NCBI GenBank assembly: GCA_964563495.1
Contig: CAZLYK010000014.1
Span: 1-64,000 of the forward strand
Direction: 5' to 3'
Length of the DNA stretch: 64,000 bases
Origin: CAZLYK01 sp964563495
Lineage (GTDB): Bacteria > Acidobacteriota > Blastocatellia > RBC074
Position 1 is the first letter of the stretch. Each line of letters starts with the position of its first letter. Shown in pieces: positions 15,244 to 24,458 of this stretch. Under the pieces are notes generated by a model. It worked only from the letters and a program-made list of their open reading frames with translations, made no database searches and was not told where the DNA came from. The position numbers and the translations under genes were made by a program.

Positions 15244-18186
15244 ATGCCATCCAAGTTCTGCAGTCGCTTGTGTTTCCTGGCTTTGAGCCTGAGCCTGATC
15301 AGTTCCGCCCTGGCGCAGTCGCCGCCATCGCCTGTGGTCCCCCCTTCAATCCCATCATCGGCGGTCAAGGATCTGGCGCTGGCGCTGGCACAGGCTGCGT
15401 CAGAGGAAGAACAGGAGCGATTGCTGGCGCAGCAGAAAGACCTGGTCAACAGCTCGCTATTAGCCGCGCTCAAGGGCCTGATCCAGCCCCTCACCCGTAA
15501 AGGCGATAACGCTCAGGCTCTGAGAATCGCCCAGCTCGCAGTCCGGATTGGAGAGAGGATCGGAGACCGTCCGGGGCTGGGCGAGGCGATGACTTCTCTT
15601 GGAGCGAGCTACCTTAACCTGTACCGTTATGCGGAGGCTTTGAATTACCTTGAGAAGAGTCTCGTTATTTATCAAGAATCCGGCGATAAGCGAGGGATGG
15701 CGGGTGCGCTGCGATACCTCGGCAATCTCCACAGTAGACAAACACGTTTCGATCAGGCCTTCGAGTACTACAATCGAAGTCTGGCGCTGAGCAAAGAGAG
15801 CGGGGATAGAAGCCTGACCGCCTCGATTCTCAATGACATGGGCAGAGTATACGATTCGCAGGGACGTTATGAACTCGGTCTGGAGCATTTGGAGAAAAGC
15901 CGGGCGCTCAGTCAAGAACTGAACGACAAGGAGATGCAATCGACAGCCTTGAACAACATTGGCATTCATTATATTGATCAGGGCCGGTACGCGGACGCAC
16001 TCGAATACCTTCAGCGGAGCGTCAAAGTTAACCAAGAGATGTGGAGCACAAATCAGCAGGGGTTGGCCGTTCGCCTGAATAATATCGGCATTATCTACAA
16101 ACGCCAGGGCCGTTATGATCAGGCCCTGGAGTACTATCGCAAAAGCCTGGAGATCCATGAAAAGGGTGGGGACAAAGGCAGAATCGCCGAGGCACAGAAC
16201 AATATCGGAGTTATCTATAAAACGCAGGGACTTTTTGAGCAGTCGCTGGAGTGGTTGGGGAAAAGCCTGAAGAATTTTCGGGAGGTCAGCGCCAATGGCG
16301 GCATCGCCGCGAGTTTGAACAACATTGGCGACGTTCATCGCCGGGAGGGACGCTATGATCTTGCGCTGGCAGCCTTCCGGGAGAGCCTCCGGATACGTGA
16401 AGAGATAGGGGACGGATTATCAATCGCCCTGACGCTGAATAATCTCGGCCGGCTGTACCAGGACCAGGGCCGTTATTCCGAGATGCTCGAGGTCAGTCTC
16501 CGCGCCGCCAGACTGGCTGAGGAAAGCAATGATCCCGAAGGGCTCTGGAATGCCCAGAATAGCCTCGGCATAGCGCAGCGCGCACTAGGGCAGCCGGCGG
16601 CTGCTCGCCAGAGCTTTCTCGATGCCATCGCCACTCTCGAATTGCTGCGTCATCAAGTCGCCGGAGGCGCGCAGCAACAGCAAACTTTTCTGGAAAACAA
16701 ACTCTCGCCCTGGATTGGCATGATCGACCTCCTCATCTCACAAGCTCATGAGGCTGAGGCCCTGACCTTTGCCGAACAGTCGAAGGCGCGAGTGCTGATC
16801 GACGTGCTTCAGGCCGGCCGCGACAGCCTCTATAAATCGCTTTCGCCGGAGGAACGGCAGGCAGAGGAGCAGAAGCGACTTGAGCTGGTTGCGCTCAACT
16901 CGCAGCTCACCGGCGAGTTGCGACGCAAACGGCCTGACCCCGCGCGCGCGGCCGGGCTGAAAGCCGAGGTCGCGCAGACCCGGCTCGAGTTCGAGGCGCT
17001 CGAAACCAGCCTCTACGTGGCCCATCCCGAACTGAAAGTGCACCGCGGTGAGTCCTCGATCATCAAAGCCGATGAACTCGCGGCCTTGTTGCCCGATGCA
17101 ACGAGCGCGGCGCTTGAATACGTCGTGGCGGATGACAGGGCATTTCTGTTTGTCATGACGAAGGCGGTTGGGAAAAAAGAAGCTGAGGTTCGGGTCTACA
17201 CGTTGCCGATCAAACGAGATGAGCTAACAAGTCAGATCGAAGCTTTCCGGCAACAGCTTGCCGAACGCGACCTCGGCTTTCGCCCCTCGGCGGCAAAGCT
17301 CTATCAATTGTTGCTCAAACCAGCCGAGGCGCAGATTAAGGGGAAGACCAATCTGATCATCGTGCCGGACAACAAGTTGTGGGACTTGCCATTTCAGGCG
17401 TTGCCGGCTATCGGGGGAAGGTTCCTGATCGAGAATGCCGCTATCTCTTATGCGCCGTCGCTCACCGTCCTAAGAGAGATGACCAGGCGACGAGAGAGTC
17501 AACAGACGGATACAGCCGGATTGGCCTTGCTGGCTCTGGGCAATCCGCTGCTGGGTAAAAAGACCTTTGAGCGCGTGACGCTGGCGCAGAGTAATGAAAG
17601 GCTCGCTCCGCTGCCGGAAGCCGAACAGGAAGTGAAGGCGCTGGGGCGGATGTATGGTGCGGCACGAAGCAAAGTCTACATTGGCCCGCAGGCCCGCGAA
17701 GATCGCGTCAAGAACGAAGCCGGCCAGGCCGGAATTCTTCACTTCGCCACGCACGGAAGCATGAACAATGCTTCGCCGATGTACTCGCATCTGGCCCTGG
17801 CGGAAGGCGACACCAACGAAGACGGGCTGCTCGAAGCCTGGGAGCTGATGCGGCTCGATTTGAAAGCCGACCTGGCAGTGCTCTCCGCCTGCGAAACGGC
17901 GCGTGGCCGTTCCGGCGCAGGCGAAGGCATGATCGGATTGACCTGGGCGCTCTTCGTCGCGGGCGCGCCGACAACTGTCGTCAGCCAGTGGAAAGTCGAA
18001 TCGGCCAGCACGCGTGATTTGATGCTCAGTTTTCATCATCAATTGCAAGCGCAGCCGGCGGCTGCAAAGATGAAACTATCGAAGGCCGAAGCCTTGCGGC
18101 AAGCGGCGTTGAAGCTCATGAAAAACCCGGAAACCAATCATCCGTTTTACTGGGCGGGATTCGTGCTGGTGGGCGACGGCAGGTGA
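15244..18186 (+). CDS. Exported TPR-CHAT caspase-like protein 1
   Basis: A 980-residue protein with a signal peptide (1-24), about eight tetratricopeptide repeats (roughly 80-460) and a C-terminal CHAT (caspase-HetF-associated) domain (about 640-980). The caspase-type dyad is intact: His837 in HFATHG and Cys883 in LSACETA, followed by GEGMIGLTWALFVAGA. CHAT proteins are cysteine peptidases, and the TPR part probably binds partners. The ATG at 15244 is preferred; a GTG three codons upstream is in frame. It faces the anti-sigma gene tail-to-tail, 41 bases away. Together with the sigma gene at 19628 this forms the first of two CHAT/anti-sigma/sigma modules. Export signals place it outside the cytoplasm. 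Confidence 0.92.
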   Translation: MPSKFCSRLCFLALSLSLISSALAQSPPSPVVPPSIPSSAVKDLALALAQAASEEEQERLLAQQKDLVNSSLLAALKGLIQPLTRKGDNAQALRIAQLAVRIGERIGDRPGLGEAMTSLGASYLNLYRYAEALNYLEKSLVIYQESGDKRGMAGALRYLGNLHSRQTRFDQAFEYYNRSLALSKESGDRSLTASILNDMGRVYDSQGRYELGLEHLEKSRALSQELNDKEMQSTALNNIGIHYIDQGRYADALEYLQRSVKVNQEMWSTNQQGLAVRLNNIGIIYKRQGRYDQALEYYRKSLEIHEKGGDKGRIAEAQNNIGVIYKTQGLFEQSLEWLGKSLKNFREVSANGGIAASLNNIGDVHRREGRYDLALAAFRESLRIREEIGDGLSIALTLNNLGRLYQDQGRYSEMLEVSLRAARLAEESNDPEGLWNAQNSLGIAQRALGQPAAARQSFLDAIATLELLRHQVAGGAQQQQTFLENKLSPWIGMIDLLISQAHEAEALTFAEQSKARVLIDVLQAGRDSLYKSLSPEERQAEEQKRLELVALNSQLTGELRRKRPDPARAAGLKAEVAQTRLEFEALETSLYVAHPELKVHRGESSIIKADELAALLPDATSAALEYVVADDRAFLFVMTKAVGKKEAEVRVYTLPIKRDELTSQIEAFRQQLAERDLGFRPSAAKLYQLLLKPAEAQIKGKTNLIIVPDNKLWDLPFQALPAIGGRFLIENAAISYAPSLTVLREMTRRRESQQTDTAGLALLALGNPLLGKKTFERVTLAQSNERLAPLPEAEQEVKALGRMYGAARSKVYIGPQAREDRVKNEAGQAGILHFATHGSMNNASPMYSHLALAEGDTNEDGLLEAWELMRLDLKADLAVLSACETARGRSGAGEGMIGLTWALFVAGAPTTVVSQWKVESASTRDLMLSFHHQLQAQPAAAKMKLSKAEALRQAALKLMKNPETNHPFYWAGFVLVGDGR

Positions 18187-18227
18187 CGATAAGAGACAGG
18201 ATAAACAAGTTGATTTCAGCTGGATCG

Positions 18228-19544
18228 TTAGCTGCGCGATGCCCGCAGATTGGACAGCAGGCGGCTGACAATCTCTGAATTCGGATTAGCTTTTTGCAAA
18301 ACGCGTAATTCCCGTTCGGCTTCGTCCAGCATCCCGGCCTTGAGATAGAGAAGAGCCAGCGTCAGGTGAGATGACGCATAGGCGCGCCGAGCCCGCATGA
18401 GTTCATTCGCCTTCGCCTGATCGAGAATGCGGAATTTCGCCTGCGGCGCCGGCGGACGCGGGGCGATCAATTCCTGCCCGTCTTTGATGGCTTTCACCTG
18501 CCAGGAATAGATTCCGCCGCGTCTGAGGGACTGCGGCGGCGTCCACGAACCATCGGAGAGTTGTGGGCTGGTTGCCACCAGGGTGAACGTGTCATCGTAA
18601 ATCTCTACCAGATAGCCGGTCGCGCCATCCAGCCGGGACCAGCGGAAAGCCGGGCGATCCGTCAGTATTACTTTTCCGACCGGCTCGATCGGTGAAAACT
18701 TGCCATCCTGGCTGTCTCCACCTCTGATCGTGCCACTCCCTGGCCGGACCAATCCCGCCAGAAGTGGTGATTTTTCAAATCGCTGATCGGTGAGTGCTCC
18801 CTTGACCATTTGCTGGTAAGCCGGAGGTAAGTTGTCAGTCCCTGAAAGTTTGCCTTCCCGATCCAGTATCACCTGGCCTCCACCATCATTGAGTTGGGCG
18901 ATCAACATCCCTCCTGCGTCCTCGATAGGCGGGGTCGGAGATACGATCGGAGTTACTATCGGTGAGGGTATAGTTTTGGCTATCTCCGGCTTCATCTCTT
19001 TCTGTTGCAGCGCCTGCCAAATCAGCACACCGGCTGCGATCAACAAAAACGCCGCCAACGCCGAGCTGAAAACGAGCGCGGGAGATCCGGGTACGACTGA
19101 AAAGATCGTTCTCACAAGCCGACGCCATCGATTTTCAGTCACGACGCCAATCATGGAAGGCTGATATTCACGGTTCAGTTCGGAGGCGACCTCGGCTCTG
19201 AAAACGAGCAGGTCATTCACTGTCATGTCGCACTGCCCGCAATTGGACAGATGATCTTTGACAAGCTGCAGCTCCCCGCCGGCCAGGGCGCCGTCAACAT
19301 ATTCAGCCGTTTGTTCATAAGTCAGATGCGCCCGCCCCGCCGGCGAAGAGACCGTCTCTGCCGCTTCACCGAAGACATCGGATTGCAGCGCAAAGAAAGC
19401 CATATCGCCATTCATCGCCCTATCGACCTGCCGGCGGCACGTTTCGCAAACGCCCAGGTGATCGGATGCAGACAGCAATTCGGCTGCTGAGAGCGCACGA
19501 CGGCCGTAGTCATCTATCTGGTTGTTCGTAAGATGTTCGGACAA
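18228..19544 (-). CDS. Transmembrane anti-sigma factor with two zf-HC2-like zinc fingers
   Basis: A 438-residue protein. Two N-terminal zinc-finger-like segments each have His-x3-Cys-x2-Cys (HLGVCETC near residue 30 and HLSNCGQC near residue 101). A single membrane span follows (about 155-180), then an extracytoplasmic part with an Fn3-like strand-rich segment and C-terminal helices resembling a TPR pair. zf-HC2 proteins bind and hold sigma factors at the membrane. The sigma gene lies directly upstream on the same strand with an 83-base gap. The double zinc finger and sensor-like periplasmic half are unusual compared with small anti-sigma factors. Confidence 0.85.
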   Translation of the reverse strand: MSEHLTNNQIDDYGRRALSAAELLSASDHLGVCETCRRQVDRAMNGDMAFFALQSDVFGEAAETVSSPAGRAHLTYEQTAEYVDGALAGGELQLVKDHLSNCGQCDMTVNDLLVFRAEVASELNREYQPSMIGVVTENRWRRLVRTIFSVVPGSPALVFSSALAAFLLIAAGVLIWQALQQKEMKPEIAKTIPSPIVTPIVSPTPPIEDAGGMLIAQLNDGGGQVILDREGKLSGTDNLPPAYQQMVKGALTDQRFEKSPLLAGLVRPGSGTIRGGDSQDGKFSPIEPVGKVILTDRPAFRWSRLDGATGYLVEIYDDTFTLVATSPQLSDGSWTPPQSLRRGGIYSWQVKAIKDGQELIAPRPPAPQAKFRILDQAKANELMRARRAYASSHLTLALLYLKAGMLDEAERELRVLQKANPNSEIVSRLLSNLRASRS

Positions 19545-19627
19545 TGATTTTATACCTCACAGCCGGGGACCCGACTGCCTTCCTACTCGCATAAGTTGCC
19601 AAAATGCGCCGGATATTACCACCGGGT

Positions 19628-20683
19628 TCAAATAAATCCTTTCAACCGCCGCGCCAATCGTTCACGCGCCGATTTGCGCGCATTGATGACCTGCTGCCGC
19701 GTCATTTGCAGCAAGTCGGCAACCTTCGCATCTTCAAGCGGCAATTCGTGCCAGATCTCCGCCAGCTTTTCGGCGCCCATCTCCAGCGCCTCCGCGAGTT
19801 GGCGAAATGTCGCGATCCCGACGGCCGGAAATAGCGCGAGGCAGCCCCTTCCTTCAGCGTCTCTCAGGTTAAGCAACAACGCCACACGCTGATTCAATGG
19901 GAGTTGCCGTACCTCCTCCCAGAGCCTCTCTAAAAAGATCCGTTTCTCGACTTGCCACGCGGCATCCGGTTTTCCGTCGGGGATTTCAAACTGGGCATCA
20001 TTTCCCGGTTGGTCATTAAATTCAACCGGTTGATCCTTGATCTGCAAAAGCGAAACCAGCGTGGCGATTAGTTTATCGAATTCGATCGGGCCGCCGAGAC
20101 AATCGAAAATCACCGCCAGCGCACCACTCCAATCCGCCTGGTTGCCGGTTTTGAGTAACCTCATTCGGGCCAGCAGGGTCTCATCGTCTGACAGTTGTCT
20201 GAGCCGTTCCTCGGTTGCGGGATTCTTCCGTCTCTGCCAGACCGCAAAGCCGGCCATCTGTTTTCTATTTTCATTTTGCCAGATCGCAAAACCGGCCTGG
20301 CGCGTGAGCAGGTAATAAAGACGATTTTTAAATGCGTGCCGCTCCGGAGACTGCCGGCGCATCCAGCGAGAACAAGCGCGATGCGCGATCACCGCCGCCA
20401 ACCCGCGCAGATCACTGATCGGGCGGGCGTCGGGTCGTTCACGAAACTGCTGTATGGCAGCCAGTAATTGCACGATGGCTTCCTGCTGGAGGTCATTTGC
20501 ATCAGCTTGCCTGGTCGCATGATAAGAATTTAGATGAAGCTTATAGGCGATGACCCCCTTGATCACCGGCTCGGCGTGTTGAGTAATAAGGTGTGAGACA
20601 AGATCGCCGACCTGTTCGTCGTCAGTCAGCAGCAATAATGGTTTGAGCAAGGGATCGATCTCTGCTGAGTGAGTTCTCGCCAT
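19628..20683 (-). CDS. Sigma-70 family RNA polymerase sigma factor (long ECF-like)
   Basis: A 351-residue sigma-like protein. Region 2 is near residues 60-115 (ADANDLQQEAIVQLL) and a region-4 helix-turn-helix lies at the C-terminus (TRQQVINARKSARERLARRL). It is longer than the usual 180-220-residue ECF factors because of a linker of about 110 residues. The linker contains an internal repeat (QAGFAIWQ...MAGFAVWQRRKN). The anti-sigma gene follows in the same direction. Its ATG directly follows the stop of the decayed TetR ORF (TGAATG), so it may now be read from the ABC operon's transcript. Confidence 0.82.
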   Translation of the reverse strand: MARTHSAEIDPLLKPLLLLTDDEQVGDLVSHLITQHAEPVIKGVIAYKLHLNSYHATRQADANDLQQEAIVQLLAAIQQFRERPDARPISDLRGLAAVIAHRACSRWMRRQSPERHAFKNRLYYLLTRQAGFAIWQNENRKQMAGFAVWQRRKNPATEERLRQLSDDETLLARMRLLKTGNQADWSGALAVIFDCLGGPIEFDKLIATLVSLLQIKDQPVEFNDQPGNDAQFEIPDGKPDAAWQVEKRIFLERLWEEVRQLPLNQRVALLLNLRDAEGRGCLALFPAVGIATFRQLAEALEMGAEKLAEIWHELPLEDAKVADLLQMTRQQVINARKSARERLARRLKGFI

Positions 20684-20882
20684 TCATTTCAGTCCAGTAG
20701 TTTGGTCCGGCTGTTTTTTTTCATTTGCCGGGGGTTTGGTTGTGGCATGCCCTCTCCAGAACGTATCTACGACGCACTCAGATAAATCTTCCGGCGTGGT
20801 GGTATCGATCCACCCCCAGGACGTGATACATGATCGGCCCGATCAGCAAGGCTATCGCGCGTGTACTACCTGGGCGAGCCAT
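20684..20882 (-). pseudogene. Frame-shifted C-terminal remnant of a TetR regulator
   Basis: Immediately after the ABC permease stop, the minus strand reads RAIALLIGPIMYHVLGVDR. After a shift of one frame near 20790 it reads TTPEDLSECVVDTFWRGHA. Together these resemble the C-terminal helices of TetR/AcrR regulators. The DNA-binding domain is absent. TetR genes commonly accompany drug-type ABC exporters, which fits the position. The second frame ends with TGA touching the sigma start codon. A broken gene is more likely than a programmed frameshift because the N-terminus is missing. Confidence 0.6.
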
Positions 20883-20884
20883 AG

Positions 20885-21631
20885 TCAGATCTGTATCTTT
20901 GAGAAGAGGTGCCCACCGAGGGCAAGAAAAATTGCCGCGATCAGACAGAGCACCAAGATATCCACCGGCGCGCCAAAATGAGAGATCCCGATCAATGCGC
21001 CGCGGAGACCGTCGATCCCGTAGGAAAGCGGATCGATTTTGGTTGCGGCGCCGAGAAGCTTCGGGATGTTGGTCAGAGGAAACAACGCTCCGGAGAGAAA
21101 AAAGATGGGCATGACCAAAAAGTTCATGACAAGCTGAAAACCTTGCATATCCTGAAGCGCGGAGCCGATCGCCGTACCCAGCCCGGCGAAAACGATCGCA
21201 ATCAAGAACATAAAGAGAAAGGCGAGCGGAATCGACGCCAGGCTAACAGGTCGAAAACCCGCGATCAGGCAGACGGTGAAAACGAGAGTCCCCTGCAACA
21301 TCGCGACGGTCGCCCCGCCCAGTGTCCGGCCAATCATGATGGTCACGCGTGGAACGGGAGCGACCAGCGTCTCTTTTAAAAACCCGAACTGCCGATCCCA
21401 CAACAATCCGATCCCGGAAAAGATGGAAGTGAAGAGAATCGTCATGCCGACGACTCCGGGAGCAATAAACTGCAAGTAACTGCCATGGCCTGACTGTTGA
21501 AAAACCGGGCCCAGCCCGAAACCGAGCACGAGCAGATAGAGTAATGGCTGTCCTAAAGATGCCACGATCTGGGCTCGCGATCGGACATACCGCTTGAGCT
21601 CACGAAGCCAAAGGATATAGACGGCGCTCAT
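20885..21631 (-). CDS. ABC-2 type exporter permease
   Basis: A 248-residue ABC-2 permease of the DrrB/NodJ type with six predicted membrane spans (LLYLLVLGFGLG, GMTILFTSIFSG and others). It pairs with the ATPase gene upstream, whose stop is 4 bases before this ATG; GGAGATGAGG in that gene's end provides the ribosome site. The pair should export a hydrophobic compound or drug. A decayed TetR gene follows. Confidence 0.92.
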   Translation of the reverse strand: MSAVYILWLRELKRYVRSRAQIVASLGQPLLYLLVLGFGLGPVFQQSGHGSYLQFIAPGVVGMTILFTSIFSGIGLLWDRQFGFLKETLVAPVPRVTIMIGRTLGGATVAMLQGTLVFTVCLIAGFRPVSLASIPLAFLFMFLIAIVFAGLGTAIGSALQDMQGFQLVMNFLVMPIFFLSGALFPLTNIPKLLGAATKIDPLSYGIDGLRGALIGISHFGAPVDILVLCLIAAIFLALGGHLFSKIQI

Positions 21632-21635
21632 TGCC

Positions 21636-22421
21636 TCATCTCCTCCACATTTTTGCGATTTGACGCATTTGATCGATCGAGCCCGCTTTCTCATCGCGAA
21701 TCGACGAGCCGGTCAGCGCCAGGAATGCATCTTCGAGCGATTCACTTGACGTCTGTTCCTTCAATTCCGCAGGCGAGCCCTGAGCCACGATTCTGCCGTG
21801 ATCGATGACGGCGATGCGATGCGCCACCCGATCTGCCTCGTCCATGTAGTGAGTGGTCAGGAAGACTGTGACACTTTCCGTCTCGTTGAGGTGTTTGACG
21901 TGTGTCCAGAGTTGGTTGCGGCTCTGTGGATCGAGTCCCAGCGTCGGCTCATCGAGAAAGAGAATTTTGGGCGTGTGGAGCAGACCTCGGGCAATCTCGA
22001 GGCGTCGCTTCATGCCTCCCGAAAACTCCTTGACGGGTTTATCGCGCCTCTCCCAGAGCTCGAATAACCTGAGCAACCTCTCGGTTTGCTCGAGGCGGAT
22101 CCTCCGTGGGACATGATAGAGCACCCCATGCAACTCCATGTTTTCAGATGCGGTCAGTTCACCATCGAGACTCGGGTCTTGAAAGACAATCCCGAATTGA
22201 CGTCGCGCCTCGTTCGGCTTAACCACCGGATTGAGGCCATCCAACTCGATCTCCCCGCTCGTCGGTTTCAAGAGCGTGGTCAGCATTTTGATCGTCGTCG
22301 TCTTGCCTGCCCCATTCGGTCCCAGGAATGCGAAGATCTCGCCTTTCCGGACTTCGAAGGAGATCTCGTTGACAGCGGTGAATTCACCAAAGTTTTTAAC
22401 CAGCTTCTCAACTCGAATCAT
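21636..22421 (-). CDS. ABC exporter ATP-binding protein (DrrA-type)
   Basis: A 261-residue ATPase with Walker A GPNGAGKTTTIK, signature FSGGMKRRLEIARGL and Walker B ILFLDEPTLGLDP, plus the switch His in FLTTHYMDEAD. The C-terminal extension resembles daunorubicin-type DrrA. The ATG at 22421 (MIRVEKLVKNF) fits the family; the frame runs 46 codons further upstream through sequence without homology. It lies 107 bases downstream of the DUF3179 gene on the same strand, so the two could share a transcript. Confidence 0.95.
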   Translation of the reverse strand: MIRVEKLVKNFGEFTAVNEISFEVRKGEIFAFLGPNGAGKTTTIKMLTTLLKPTSGEIELDGLNPVVKPNEARRQFGIVFQDPSLDGELTASENMELHGVLYHVPRRIRLEQTERLLRLFELWERRDKPVKEFSGGMKRRLEIARGLLHTPKILFLDEPTLGLDPQSRNQLWTHVKHLNETESVTVFLTTHYMDEADRVAHRIAVIDHGRIVAQGSPAELKEQTSSESLEDAFLALTGSSIRDEKAGSIDQMRQIAKMWRR

Positions 22422-22527
22422 AATTACCTGCCATGACATGATGATGATGATAAACAGGATATCTTGAACTTGAATGAATGAGAAGGAGATGGATAGGCTC
22501 AGGGCGGGAACATTAGGATTACCTGGT

Positions 22528-23811
22528 TCAAGATTTTGGTTGGAGCAGCCGCTCGCCAAGCGTGTAGGCTCTTGTCTCGGGATGATAGATCTTCCAATCG
22601 AACCAGTAATCTTTCAGCACGATGAGTTTCTTCAGTTGTTTTCCGGCGAGTGGGCCGCTCACTGCTTTGCCGGTGAAATCCCACGTGGTTGCGGTCTCAG
22701 CATCGGTTAGCTGGATCGGCGAGGTTTTAGGGATCACGAAAAATTCGAGCGTGCGCCCGTCAACTGTCCGCTCAAAGGCCCTGACGGATTTGTTGTCATC
22801 ACCCAAGACAATAAACAGAGGCGTTGCGCGATTGCCAACGCCAAGACTGTCGATGATCAGCCGTTGTTTTTCCAGGTCAGCCAGCGGATAGGCGATCGCC
22901 TTGCCGTTGATCACCAGCCCCGCTATCAGCGTGCGCGGCGGCAGTTTGTCATTGGGATTGACGGGAGTAACCACCGGCAGCTTGGCGTATTCCTTCTCCC
23001 AATCAGCGTCCTCATATTTCTGCTTTACCCGCTCATCCGGCTTGAGCACGCGCCCTTGACGGTTTTCACGTTTCCATAGAGCAAAGCTAAGCTCATCGTT
23101 ATAAACCCGGGTCAGCCTTTTTCCCTTGAACGGCCCGTGAATCGCTTCGCCCGACACCTGCTGCCACCAGGTGCCCGTCTCCTCATCGCGCATGATGAAG
23201 TTTTGGTTGTTGATGCCCGCCAGGTGGAACGTCAGCTTCTTCCCGTCAACTTCGGATTCCCACACCAGACCGGTGTGACAGAGCGTTCAGTAAGTCGCCG
23301 TGATCGGCTTGCCCCCGACGACATCATTAATCACGTGGTGATAGCCCATCTGGCGCACGGGATAGGCCACTGCCTCGCCATTGACTTCGACCGCCATGAC
23401 CATATCGCTGTCGGCGACAAAGCCGGCTTCGCCGATGCCGGCATAATCAGCGTTCGGCAACGGATTGAACATCCACTCGAAATGGTTCTGCCGCGCAAAC
23501 CAGGTAACGACGAGCAATGGCGCAAACAGCACCGGCATTGCCAATCGGCTCCACCAGCGCAGATCACGCCACAGCCGTATGGAGAGGGCGAGAAACAAGA
23601 CCATCGACGCAACTGTCACTATCGGCGACAGGCGGCGCAGCCGGTAAGACCATTCAACGCCCGCTGCGGTCTGCGCTTTGAATGGCATGATGACGAATAC
23701 CGGGATTGCCACCATCGCCACAGTTGCAACGACAATCAGTAGAAGCAACAGCCATAACCTCCAACGTCCCGGTTTGCCCGTCTTGCTCGCCTCGTTTGAT
23801 CTAGTGTTCAT
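22528..23811 (-). CDS. DUF3179 membrane protein, probable selenoprotein (in-frame UGA, Sec175)
   Basis: Two consecutive ORFs, 23287-23811 and 22528-23265, are the same frame interrupted only by TGA at 23287-23289. Read through, they give one 427-residue DUF3179 protein. It has three N-terminal membrane spans (about 18-107), then the DUF3179 domain. The UGA falls exactly on the first cysteine of the family's conserved TYCxLC motif (here TY-U-TLC, Cys178 kept), so the protein has a UxxC redox-like pair. Directly after the UGA a hairpin with loop GGUCU begins at the spacing expected for a bacterial SECIS. A plain nonsense mutation is the alternative. The gene starts one base after the coiled-coil ORF stop and precedes the ABC exporter. 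No sel genes are in the window. Confidence 0.82.
23261..23289 (-). promoter_or_regulatory. Predicted bacterial SECIS element after UGA codon
   Basis: On the minus strand TGA (23289-23287) is followed by 9 bases, then CACACC, loop GGTCT, and GGTGTG: a perfect 6-bp stem plus one possible U-G pair. The first loop G is the 16th base after the UGA. Bacterial SECIS hairpins need a short stem with G at the start of the apical loop about 16-37 bases after UGA. The E. coli fdhF element also has GGUCU there. Confidence 0.75.
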
Positions 23812-23812
23812 T

Positions 23813-24028
23813 TCACGACGTTAACAGCGCCACGATTTCCGCTTGTCTGGCCAGCATCTCTGCCTGATTCGCCAGCATAGCTTCGAGCTTGTTTTGATTG
23901 GACTGAATGACCCCCTGATAGGTCAGAATAATCCTCTGATTTTCCTGGATAAGCTTCTGGTAGTCTATGGTCGGTTCCTGGTTGGCCGGAATGCACTCCT
24001 GATCTTTGATCACATCATTCTCAGTCAT
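23813..24028 (-). CDS. Small coiled-coil hypothetical protein
   Basis: A 71-residue, wholly helical acidic/Gln-rich protein (QKLIQENQRIILTYQGVIQS, then NQAEMLARQAEIVALL), probably a coiled coil. I do not recognise a family. The ATG at 24028 has GAGG about 8 bases upstream; the ATG six bases earlier is too close to it. Its stop is one base before the DUF3179 start, so the two are probably translated together. Confidence 0.65.
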   Translation of the reverse strand: MTENDVIKDQECIPANQEPTIDYQKLIQENQRIILTYQGVIQSNQNKLEAMLANQAEMLARQAEIVALLTS

Positions 24029-24458
24029 CGTCATACCTCTTTGAAAAATATGTTTATCCTCCCGCCTGAAGACGGGACTATAAACATCTTATTTGTACGG
24101 ATCGTGATACGACCGGCTAAAGCAGCAAAAATTGCCCAGGCAGCTGCCCACGACGAGCGCAGGCAGGACTGCCTGAGACTCAACATCCAGCAAAGCAACC
24201 ACCCCTTGTCGGGGTTTGGATTTATGCTTGGTGTTTTAGCCAAAACTGCTGGTTTGAGTTGTTCGCAATTACTCAGCCATGATTGGTATCGGGGGCTCAC
24301 TATCCTGGCAACTCATTCAATCGACAAAAAATAAGTTTTTTTGGCTATCAATCATCAGGTAAGAGGATATGAATATTAGTGGCGATATATAACGATTATG
24401 ACGATATCTCGCCAGCGCCGGCGACCGGTCGCGAGCGCTATCTAAAATAAAGGCAGCG
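24029..24458. other. Intergenic region with 5'-UTR-type hairpin
   Basis: No convincing gene is seen in these 430 bases. A palindrome at 24050-24083 (GTTTAT..TCCCG..CGGGA..ATAAAC) lies about 22 bases before the small coiled-coil gene and could be a leader hairpin or the end of an upstream unit. Short ORFs here lack homology or ribosome sites. The AT-rich part near 24330-24400 differs in composition from its surroundings. Confidence 0.5.

Noticed and set aside
20684..20882. Programmed frameshift in a full TetR gene
   Set aside because: The DNA-binding N-terminus is missing, so a working TetR cannot be made whatever the frame.
23266..23289. TGA at 23287 as a simple nonsense mutation or two separate genes
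   Set aside because: The frame stays open and conserved on both sides, the stop sits exactly at a conserved cysteine and a SECIS-like hairpin follows; recoding explains all three, although an error cannot be excluded without reads.
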